Assembly (NCBI GenBank): GCA_027051995.1
Contig: JALUFY010000245.1
Span: forward strand, 1,919 to 10,982
Reading direction: 5' to 3'
Source: Hyphomicrobiales bacterium
Lineage (GTDB): Bacteria > Pseudomonadota > Alphaproteobacteria > Rhizobiales > Aestuariivirgaceae
Length of the DNA: 9,064 nucleotides
Shown here: positions 1-5,559 of the stretch, piece after piece
How positions within the stretch are numbered: the first letter of the stretch is position 1
Layout of the letters: the number at the start of each line of letters is the position of its first letter
Position numbers and translations under genes: made by a program
Notes under the pieces: model-generated
What the model saw: only the letters and a program-made list of their open reading frames with translations
What the model was told of the DNA's origin: nothing
Database searches by the model: none

Positions 1-149
1 ATGTGCTGGAACGGCAAGACGCCGAGAACGGAACACACCTGACCGTGCGCTTTGCGCCCGCCGGTCTGGCCCGCGCCGAAAGCCGCTTCGGCGCGCGCCT
101 GCGTCACTCCAGCAGCGAATCCCCGGCCAGCAGATCCTCGACGAAATAG
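1..149 (+). CDS. hflX: 3' end of a plus-strand gene, probably GTPase HflX (5' truncated by window edge)
   Basis: The reading frame is open from the left edge (codons begin at base 3) to a TAG at 147-149, giving about 48 residues. The segment reads VLERQDAENGTHLTVRFAPA followed by GLARAESRFGARL. This resembles the C-terminal tail of alphaproteobacterial HflX, a ribosome-associated GTPase, in which a 'GEVLER..D..G..L.VR..P..LARFE' pattern follows the G domain. No GTPase motif lies inside the window, so the name rests on this tail alone and is from memory of the family. The last 46 bases overlap the end of the convergent LuxR-type gene. The final residues (HSSSESPASRSSTK) are low-complexity and may be a recent extension. 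The alternative is that the frame is a chance opening. Confidence 0.5.
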   Translation, partial: VLERQDAENGTHLTVRFAPAGLARAESRFGARLRHSSSESPASRSSTK

Positions 150-622
150 GCCGCCAGCTCGCCGCGCCCGCGCAGCCCCGCCTTGCGGTAGACGGCGTTG
201 CTCTGGCTCTTGACGGTGCCGGGACGGGAGTTGCGCGCCCGGGCGATCTCGCTGACGCTCAGCCCCTTGATGAGCAAAAGGGCCACCTCGCGCTCCGATT
301 CCGTCAGCCCCCAGACATCGAAACGCCGGTTGATGGTCTCGAGCAGCTGCCCGGACGCCGTGCGCACCGCCTCGCGGTATCGCCCGTGCTCGCGCCAGAA
401 GGCCGCCAGCGTCCAGCCGATGGCGATGAGCGAAAGCGTCTGCCCGCCAATAATCAGAAGCTCTATGGTCTCCAGTTCAAAATGCCACGGCAGAATGTCA
501 ATGCCATAGGCGTCACCCAGAACATCCAGTATCAGAATGGCCTGACAGGCCAGAAGCACGGCGAAGGAGGCCGCAAGCGTCCGCATCCGCCACAATCGCG
601 CCCTGCTTTGCTCCGCCCCCAT
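104..622 (-). CDS. Small membrane-anchored LuxR-type helix-turn-helix regulator
   Basis: The product is 172 residues. Residues about 15-34 and 54-75 are hydrophobic and should form two membrane helices, leaving only a short acidic loop (DVLGDAYGIDILPWHFELE) between them. A charged linker (about 78-103) leads to a LuxR/GerE-type DNA-binding domain at about 104-163. That domain shows the expected LTESEREVALLLIKGLSVSE start, the recognition helix around RPGTVKSQSNAVYRKAGL, and a terminal ELAAYFVEDLL helix. There is no receiver, PAS or autoinducer domain, so any signal would have to be sensed in or near the membrane. The ATG at 622 is preceded by GGAAAGGGG at a suitable distance. It lies 71 bp after the free DHC gene on the same strand, so it could be the last gene of the cytochrome operon; a role in its control is inference. 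Its target is unknown. Confidence 0.85.
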   Translation of the reverse strand: MGAEQSRARLWRMRTLAASFAVLLACQAILILDVLGDAYGIDILPWHFELETIELLIIGGQTLSLIAIGWTLAAFWREHGRYREAVRTASGQLLETINRRFDVWGLTESEREVALLLIKGLSVSEIARARNSRPGTVKSQSNAVYRKAGLRGRGELAAYFVEDLLAGDSLLE

Positions 623-647
623 GAGGCCCCTTTCCAGATTATCAGGT

Positions 648-673
648 GTTTCCGCACGATCCGGGACGGAAAC
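648..673. repeat. Inverted repeat between the DHC gene and the LuxR-type gene
   Basis: The perfect 7-bp arms GTTTCCG (648-654) and CGGAAAC (667-673) are separated by 12 bases. They lie in the 71-bp gap between the free DHC stop and the start of the LuxR-type gene. The element could be an RNA hairpin that attenuates read-through, or a dyad operator. There is no T-run, so it is not a classical terminator. Confidence 0.3.
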
Positions 674-693
674 GAATCCGCCCCGGCCGGTTC

Positions 694-1173
694 TCAGTCA
701 TCGTCATAATAGCCCTTTTCGGCGTAGCGGTGGCAAGCGGTGCAATTGGCCTTCGATCCGGCCCGCTTCCAGGCCCGCCGGGAGACCTCCCTGCGGTGCT
801 TGCGAATCCAGTAGGGCGTTTTGGTGATGCGCTCCGGCGTATCCTTCTTGCGCACCCCGCGCATGAAGCGCGATTTCCATCTGCCCGTGTCGGCGGCGTT
901 GTTCATCAGATAGTCGCGGATTTTCCGCGTGGTTTCTTCGTCTAGCGAGGCGTCCTCGCCGAAGTGCTCGCTCAGATTGGACATGATGGCGTCCCACGAG
1001 CGCGCCGGCAGCATGCGCGGCGAAAAGGCCATGTGGCAGGCCCCGCATTCTTCCTTGACCGTCTTGTCCTTCACCGTGAGATAACGCTCCGCCTGCGCCT
1101 GGCCCGTGGCGGAGACAGTCAGTCCCGTCATGACGATGAGCGCCGGAATGGCCTTTTTGAATGTGCTGAACAT
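694..1173 (-). CDS. Periplasmic diheme cytochrome c (DHC family)
   Basis: This 159-residue protein has a Sec signal peptide (basic MFSTFKKA, hydrophobic 8-22, likely cleavage after AQA at about 28). It carries two CxxCH haem sites, CGACH at 43-47 and CTACH at 144-148. The spacing and the intervening LSEHFGEDASLDEE and KTPYWIRKHR segments match the DHC family, small bis-histidine diheme proteins encoded next to SHP. H70 and H126 are candidate distal ligands. DHC is known as the redox partner that passes electrons to SHP, and this copy is presumably the soluble periplasmic shuttle. It starts 13 bases after the SHP stop, and its AAAGGA ribosome binding site overlaps that TAA stop, so the two genes are probably translationally linked. 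The same domain recurs as the C-terminal part of the cytochrome b gene two genes upstream. Confidence 0.9.
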   Translation of the reverse strand: MFSTFKKAIPALIVMTGLTVSATGQAQAERYLTVKDKTVKEECGACHMAFSPRMLPARSWDAIMSNLSEHFGEDASLDEETTRKIRDYLMNNAADTGRWKSRFMRGVRKKDTPERITKTPYWIRKHRREVSRRAWKRAGSKANCTACHRYAEKGYYDDD

Positions 1174-1186
1174 GAGTCCGAATCCT

Positions 1187-1615
1187 TTACTGGCTGATCA
1201 TGAAGGTGATGAAGTCGCCCTTTTCCATCGGCGTGCAGGGCCGCCCGAGCACCGTGTGGCAATTGCGGCGGAACCACTTGGCCACTTTTTTCGGGTCGGA
1301 ATAGCGATCGGGCGTCTTCGACAGGGCCATGGGTTGGATCACCTTGCCCACCCGCGTGCGCCCGGAATTGCGCGGATTTTTCGTGTGGCAAGTGGAGCAT
1401 GACGGTGTTTTCTTCTTGCCGCCGGAGTGTTTGGCCAGAAAGAAGGCCTGGCCGCGTTTGACCGGGCGGCTCCCCGTCCAGCTGCCATCGGCCTTGGCCT
1501 GGGCCACCAGCTTGTTGAGGATATCCTGCGGCGTGCCCGCCGTTGCCGCCGCCGCGCCCGCGATCAGCGCCCCGGCCAGCGCCATGAAGGCCAGTTTTTC
1601 CTTGGCGTGTTTCAT
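1187..1615 (-). CDS. SHP-type monoheme cytochrome c (sphaeroides haem protein, DUF1924 family)
   Basis: This protein of 142 residues has a signal peptide (to about residue 27, ending in ATA) and a mature part near 115 residues, close to the 112 of Rhodobacter sphaeroides SHP. The single haem site is CSTCH at 73-77. The C-terminal signature KWFRRNCHTVLGRPCT at 113-128, then EKGDF, is typical of the family. In SHP, an asparagine ligates the haem and leaves on reduction, opening a site for O2 or NO. N118 fits that residue by position (about 91 in the mature protein), and C119 and C127 fit the neighbouring disulfide. The start is set by AAAGGAGA eight bases upstream, and the ATG overlaps the cytochrome b stop as ATGA. 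It is the likely terminal electron acceptor of the module. The physiological substrate of this family is unsettled. Confidence 0.9.
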   Translation of the reverse strand: MKHAKEKLAFMALAGALIAGAAAATAGTPQDILNKLVAQAKADGSWTGSRPVKRGQAFFLAKHSGGKKKTPSCSTCHTKNPRNSGRTRVGKVIQPMALSKTPDRYSDPKKVAKWFRRNCHTVLGRPCTPMEKGDFITFMISQ

Positions 1616-2769
1616 GATTTTTTCTCCTTTGCTGTTGACGGAACATGAATGTTCCAGGCGTTGAAGCGCCCGCTCTCGGCGTCGCGGTGACAGGCCTTGC
1701 AGTTGGATTTCGCCCCCACCGCGCGCGAGGCGAAAATGGCTTTCGGGATATGTCCGTGGCGGTGCTTCCAGAAGGCCGTTTCCGTCAGCCTCTCGTCCTT
1801 CGCCGGCGCACGCCCGATGCGCACCGCGGCAAGCGTGGAAAAGCTGTTGGCGTCATTGGCGGCGAGATAAGACAGGATCGCCTTTCCATCGGCCTCGCTG
1901 ACGGAGGCATCCTCGCCATAGTGACTGGAAAGCCCCGCCATGATGCGCCGCCAGCCTTCCGCCGTGCGCAGCGAGGGGTGATAGGCGAAATGGCAGTCGG
2001 CGCAGTTGTCCACATAGGCTGCGGCGGGTTGTACGGGCCGCCAGCGGGTATCGGGCAGCCCGGCCAGCGCCTGATTGGCCCACCACATGGCCGCCGCCAC
2101 CAGCGCCGCCAGAACGGCCCCGCGCAGGACGAGCGGCCCGCCGCTCTCGCCGCGCACGCCGGGCGCATGGACGCGCCCTTTCGTCATGGCGGCGATCAGC
2201 GGATGGCCGAAGATTCTCGTCTCCATGAACACCCCGGCCAGGTGCAGGGCGATGGCGGCGGCGATCAGCGCCGCGAGCGTCTCGTGAACCTCGCCGGCGG
2301 CCTCCCCGCCCCCAACACTGACGAAGGCCCGCAATGGCCCGGCGTTCTCAAGTCCGCCAAGGGCGGCCAGACCGCTCAGTGACAGCAGGCCCAGCCCGGA
2401 AACCATCGCCACGATCATCCAGGCCCCGGCCGGATTGTGCCCGCCGTCGAAGCGCGAGCGCCCGGCCAGCAGCCCGCGCAGATGCGCCTTCACCTTCTCC
2501 GGATGCAGCGGATAGGTGGACAAACGCGCGTAATACCCGCCGGCGAACCACCAGATAAGGCGAAAAATCACCAGCCCCAGCACCGTAACCCCTGCGGAAA
2601 CGTGCAGCCACAGCAGCGTCTTGCCGCCCAGCCAGCCGCTCAGCAGAGCTGTTGTCACCGCCGCCACGAGCGACCAGTGAAAGACCCGCACCGGCAGATC
2701 GCGCACCAGCACGCCCGCCGCCTTCGCGCCTTCCCGCTTCTCGCGGGTATCCAAGGACATATCCGTCAA
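1612..2769 (-). CDS. Cytochrome b561-type membrane protein fused to a diheme cytochrome c domain
   Basis: This 385-residue two-part protein starts with a cytochrome b561 domain of the Ni-hydrogenase type at about 22-205. It has four membrane helices (about 32-50, 52-73, 117-137, 163-184) and histidines suited to hold haem b: H31 in VFHW, H56 in LHVSAG, H162 in VHETLA and H176 in LHLAGV. A fifth helix (about 213-232) then crosses to the periplasm. Residues 250-375 form a DHC domain with CADCH (256-260) and CKACH (357-361). The fusion would carry electrons from quinol through haem b straight to a tethered diheme head. TTG at 2769 is the chosen start because AAAAGGA lies eight bases upstream. 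The in-frame ATG at 2760 is the alternative but has a weaker site. It is the first gene of the b-DHC/SHP/DHC operon and overlaps the next gene by four bases. Confidence 0.9.
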   Translation of the reverse strand: MTDMSLDTREKREGAKAAGVLVRDLPVRVFHWSLVAAVTTALLSGWLGGKTLLWLHVSAGVTVLGLVIFRLIWWFAGGYYARLSTYPLHPEKVKAHLRGLLAGRSRFDGGHNPAGAWMIVAMVSGLGLLSLSGLAALGGLENAGPLRAFVSVGGGEAAGEVHETLAALIAAAIALHLAGVFMETRIFGHPLIAAMTKGRVHAPGVRGESGGPLVLRGAVLAALVAAAMWWANQALAGLPDTRWRPVQPAAAYVDNCADCHFAYHPSLRTAEGWRRIMAGLSSHYGEDASVSEADGKAILSYLAANDANSFSTLAAVRIGRAPAKDERLTETAFWKHRHGHIPKAIFASRAVGAKSNCKACHRDAESGRFNAWNIHVPSTAKEKKS

Positions 2770-2817
2770 TATTCCGATCCTTTTGCAAGCCAGCCGGAAC
2801 GAACCCGGCCTTCTCGC

Positions 2818-2840
2818 GGATCAGACTGCGCAGGGATCAG
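2818..2840. promoter_or_regulatory. Possible operator upstream of the cytochrome operon
   Basis: Two direct copies of GGATCAG (2818-2824 and 2834-2840) flank a perfect 8-bp palindrome CTGCGCAG (2826-2833). The element lies 49-71 bp upstream of the TTG start of the cytochrome b-DHC gene, inside the only intergenic gap that can hold its promoter. I could not pick convincing -35 and -10 boxes or a known regulator box such as FNR or Crp. The function is inference. Confidence 0.25.
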
Positions 2841-2859
2841 GCGCGCGAACAATCAACCC

Positions 2860-2914
2860 CGGAGGCAAAACCGCCTCCGTGCAACCTTGGTTCATGCCGG
2901 AATTGGAACCCGGC
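2860..2914 (-). terminator. Hairpins after the FrnE-like gene, possible terminator
   Basis: Two stems follow the TAG of the FrnE-like gene on the minus strand. The first pairs bases 2910-2914 with 2896-2900 (GCCGG/CCGGC, 9-base loop). The second and stronger pairs 2873-2879 with 2860-2866 (CGGAGGC/GCCTCCG, 6-base loop containing TTTT). Neither is followed by a real T-run, so intrinsic termination may be weak. They would separate the FrnE-like gene from the cytochrome operon. Confidence 0.4.
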
Positions 2915-2917
2915 TCC

Positions 2918-3571
2918 CTACTCCGCCGCCCTGGCCTCTTCGTGGGCGGCGACGATGGCCTTGGCCATGTTGACGGGGTTGTCAACGCCGAGGATGGCGT
3001 ATTTGTTGGCGATGATGAAGGCGGGAACCATTTTCAGGCCCAGTTCGCGGGCCGCCTTGATGTCTTCCCAGATCTCCTCCATCTCCACTTCCGATTCGAT
3101 CATCTTGCGCGCCTTGAAGCGGTGCATGACGCCGGCTTCCTCCGCCGCCAGGGCCAGCACCTCGGTGTCGCCGATGTCCTGCCCTTCGGTGAAGAAGAGC
3201 GCATAGAGGCGCTCCACCATCTCGCTTTCGCGCCCGACGTCGCGCGCCCAGCGCACCAGACGGTGGGCGTTGAGCGTATTGGGCATGGTCTTGATGGCGT
3301 CGAAATCGAAGGTGATGCCTGTATCCTGGGCTTCCTTGCTGATGGCGGCCAGGGCGTCGCGGATTTGCGAGGGCGATCCATAGGCGCGCGCCAGCCAGTC
3401 CTTGCGTGGCATGCCGTCCGGCGGCAGATCGGCGGCCTGCAGATAGGGATAGAAGGTCACCTTCGCCGGGATTTCCAGCATCTCCAGCGTCATGTCCAGA
3501 CGCTTCTTGCCGATGTAGCTCCACGGGCAGGACAGATCGGCGATGACGTCGATGGCGATGGGCTCGGGCAT
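2918..3571 (-). CDS. FrnE-like DsbA-family thioredoxin-fold protein with a single active-site cysteine
   Basis: This 217-residue protein belongs to the DsbA/FrnE/2-hydroxychromene-2-carboxylate isomerase group. Three features show this: an N-terminal strand leading into DLSCPWSYIGKKRL (13-26), the mid-protein MPNTLNAHRLVRWA (96-109) typical of FrnE-like proteins, and the cis-proline segment MVPAFIIANKYAILGVDNP (181-199). The usual CPWC redox pair is CPWS here, and C15 is the only cysteine, so ordinary disulfide exchange is unlikely. There is no signal peptide, so it is probably cytoplasmic. ATG at 3571 was chosen because GGAG lies seven bases upstream and the family motif begins at once. The frame is open to 3802, but that would overlap the upstream gene and add unrelated arginine-rich sequence. 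A glutathione- or isomerase-type role is possible. The substrate is unknown. Confidence 0.85.
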   Translation of the reverse strand: MPEPIAIDVIADLSCPWSYIGKKRLDMTLEMLEIPAKVTFYPYLQAADLPPDGMPRKDWLARAYGSPSQIRDALAAISKEAQDTGITFDFDAIKTMPNTLNAHRLVRWARDVGRESEMVERLYALFFTEGQDIGDTEVLALAAEEAGVMHRFKARKMIESEVEMEEIWEDIKAARELGLKMVPAFIIANKYAILGVDNPVNMAKAIVAAHEEARAAE

Positions 3572-3621
3572 GCAAGTCTCCAGATCGGGTTTGGGGATTG
3601 ACGGGATGCGCAACATGGCTC

Positions 3622-3673
3622 CCGCCATGCGCGCCATGCAACAGGCTCGGGCGGGCTTTTCCGCCATGCGCGC
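3622..3673. repeat. 13-bp direct repeat in the leader of the FrnE-like gene
   Basis: CCGCCATGCGCGC occurs at 3622-3634 and again at 3661-3673, 39 bp apart, in the 106-bp gap between the peptide-binding protein gene and the FrnE-like gene. It could be a pair of protein-binding sites or a small local duplication. No promoter boxes could be assigned with confidence. Confidence 0.35.
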
Positions 3674-3677
3674 AGGA

Positions 3678-5495
3678 TCACGGCGCCGGAACCGTCCAGG
3701 TAACGGACGGCAGAAAGCCGTAGAGCGAAAGCGCCTTCGGCCTGTGCAGGCGCTTCCAGCGGCCCACCCACTGGCCCGGCGTGTGATAGAGCGGCAGCAC
3801 ATAAAAGCCGCTGGTCAGCAGCCGGTCAAGGGCGCGCACGGCGGTGACGAAGGGCTTTCTGTCCCGCGCGGCGATGATGCGCTCGATGACGGCGTCGATG
3901 GCCGGATCGGCCACGCCCATGTAGTTGCGCGTGCCCTGGCGTGCGCGCCCCATGGAGCCCCAGTAGAATTTCTGCTCGTTGCCCGGCGAGAGCGAATTGA
4001 ACCAGGTGTAGGGCACGACATCATAGTCATAGGCCAGCAGGCGGCGGGTGAACTGGGCCGAATCCACCTTGCGCACATTCAGGGTCACGCCGATCAGGCG
4101 CAGGGTATGCTGCCAGTGCAGAGCGAGCTTTTCCTCGATGCGCGTCTGAATGAGCATCTCGAACACGAAGGTCGCGCCTTTTGCGTTGACCAGCCGGCGG
4201 CCCTTGAGCCTCCATCCGGCCCTGGCGAACAGATCCAGCGCCCGGCGCAGGTTCTTGCGGTCGCGCCCGGAGCCGTCCGATCTGGGCGCGCGCCACTCAC
4301 CCGACAGAAAGCGCGGCTCCAGCTTCGCGCCAACACTGGCCAGCAGGGCCTTTTCCGCATCGCTTGCCGGGCGGCCGATGGAGGACAGCTCCGAGCCGTC
4401 GAAATAGCCGTTGGTGCGGGCGAAGAGCTTGTGAAAGAGGTTGATGTTGGCCCATTCGAAATCGAAGGTGTAGAGCATGGCCTCGCGCACGGCGCGGGAG
4501 GAAAAAAGCGCCCGGCGCGTATTGAAGACGAAGGCGAACAGCGGCTTGGGCAGGCCCGTGGGCAGGGTCTCCTTGATGAACGCGCCGGATTTCACCGCCG
4601 GGAAGTCATAGGCCGTGGCCCAGCGCGTGGCGTCGCCCTCGTAGCGGTAATCCGCCATCCTTTTCTTCAGCGCCTCGAAGGCGGTCTGGTTGTCGCGGTA
4701 ATAATCGACGATCACCCTGTCATGATTGAACATGCCGCGCCGTGATGGCAGATCGCGCGCCCAGTAGTCCTTGCGCCGCTCGAAGATGATGCGCTGGCCG
4801 GGCTTGACCTCGATGATGCGGTATGGCCCGGAGCCCAGCACGGGTTTCAGCGTGGTGCGCTCGAAGGGCCTGTCCTTGTAGAAATGCTCCGGCAGCACCG
4901 GCATGAGGCCAAGGATCAGCGGCAGCTCGCGATCCTTGCCATCAAGGGAAAACTTCACCGTCAGATCATCAAGAGCCTCGGCCTTCAGCACCTTCCTGTA
5001 ATAGGTGCGGTGATTGAGCCGGCCATGATCGCGCAGGGTTTTCCACGAAAAGAGCACATCGCGCGCCGTGATGGGCGCGCCGTCGGCGAAGCGCGCCCTC
5101 GGGTCGATGTGAAAGATGATGAAGGAGCGGTCATCGGGCATTTCGATACTTCTGGCCACCAGGCCATAGAGCGAAAATGGTTCGGCCAGATTGCGCGCCA
5201 GCAGGCTTTCATAGACGAAGGCGCGCACATGCATGGCCCGCTCGCCCTTGATGATGAAGGGATTGAGGCTGTCGAAGGAGCCGGTGACCGCCACATGCAA
5301 TGTCCCGTCCTTCGGCGCATCGGAATTGGCGTATGGGAAATGGCTGAAATCCGCCGCCAGCGCGGGCCTGCCATGCATGGCGATTCCATGAACCGGGGCG
5401 GCGAGCGCCCTGCCCCGGCCGGGGGCGAAAAGCGCCGGGAGCAGGAGGACGAACAGGCAGATCAGGCGCGCGGACATGCGGAGCGAATCTCTCAT
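3678..5495 (-). CDS. YejA-like periplasmic peptide/oligopeptide-binding protein (ABC transporter SBP family 5)
   Basis: The protein is 605 residues, the usual size for YejA. A signal peptide (hydrophobic 11-24, likely cleavage after ALA near residue 32) precedes HGIAMHGRPALAADFSHFPY and SDAPKDGTLHVAVTGSFDSL at about 58-77, both hallmarks of the YejA branch of family 5 solute-binding proteins. The family-wide SWKTLRDHG-type and GSGPYRI (about 227-233) segments follow. YejA binds peptides in the periplasm and delivers them to the YejBEF importer; in enteric bacteria this imports microcin C. No permease or ATPase gene lies on either side, so this copy is an orphan or works with a remote transporter. 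ATG 5495 has only a GGGGG-like site. ATG 5477, six codons later, is an equally possible start. The gene follows the CoA-transferase after 64 bp containing a hairpin. Confidence 0.85.
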   Translation of the reverse strand: MRDSLRMSARLICLFVLLLPALFAPGRGRALAAPVHGIAMHGRPALAADFSHFPYANSDAPKDGTLHVAVTGSFDSLNPFIIKGERAMHVRAFVYESLLARNLAEPFSLYGLVARSIEMPDDRSFIIFHIDPRARFADGAPITARDVLFSWKTLRDHGRLNHRTYYRKVLKAEALDDLTVKFSLDGKDRELPLILGLMPVLPEHFYKDRPFERTTLKPVLGSGPYRIIEVKPGQRIIFERRKDYWARDLPSRRGMFNHDRVIVDYYRDNQTAFEALKKRMADYRYEGDATRWATAYDFPAVKSGAFIKETLPTGLPKPLFAFVFNTRRALFSSRAVREAMLYTFDFEWANINLFHKLFARTNGYFDGSELSSIGRPASDAEKALLASVGAKLEPRFLSGEWRAPRSDGSGRDRKNLRRALDLFARAGWRLKGRRLVNAKGATFVFEMLIQTRIEEKLALHWQHTLRLIGVTLNVRKVDSAQFTRRLLAYDYDVVPYTWFNSLSPGNEQKFYWGSMGRARQGTRNYMGVADPAIDAVIERIIAARDRKPFVTAVRALDRLLTSGFYVLPLYHTPGQWVGRWKRLHRPKALSLYGFLPSVTWTVPAP

Positions 5496-5542
5496 GCCCC
5501 CATCATATCAGGAATGCCCAGCCGATGCATGCGCCGGGGCAT

Positions 5543-5559
5543 GGCGGGACCGTCCCGCC
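5543..5559 (-). terminator. GC-rich palindrome directly after the CoA-transferase stop
   Basis: The 8-bp arms GGCGGGAC and GTCCCGCC around one central base form a perfect palindrome that touches the TAG stop (5560-5562). As RNA it folds as a 6-bp GC stem with a 5-base loop. No T-run follows, so it may act as an mRNA 3' stabiliser or a partial terminator rather than a full intrinsic terminator. Confidence 0.4.

Noticed and set aside
1..42. ATG at base 1 as a start codon
   Set aside because: That frame stops after 13 codons. The neighbouring frame from base 3 is the one that reads like a protein tail.
1128..1646. Minus-strand frame of 172 codons overlapping SHP
   Set aside because: It is a shifted frame of the SHP gene. 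Only the 1187-1615 frame has CxxCH and a signal peptide.
1645..2382. Plus-strand open frame of 245 codons opposite the cytochrome b-DHC gene
   Set aside because: It is antisense to a gene with clear haem motifs and membrane helices. The product looks random.
2783..3601. Plus-strand open frame of 272 codons opposite the FrnE-like gene
   Set aside because: The histidine- and glycine-rich product has no motif, while the minus strand holds a clear thioredoxin-fold protein.
3572..3802. N-terminal extension of the FrnE-like gene up to 3802
   Set aside because: It would overlap the 3' end of the upstream gene by 125 bases and encodes arginine-rich filler. ATG 3571 has a good ribosome binding site and fits the family start.
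3543..4745. Long plus-strand open frame of 400 codons
   Set aside because: It lies antisense to the YejA-like and FrnE-like genes, has no family resemblance, and has the biased composition expected for the opposite strand of GC-rich coding DNA.
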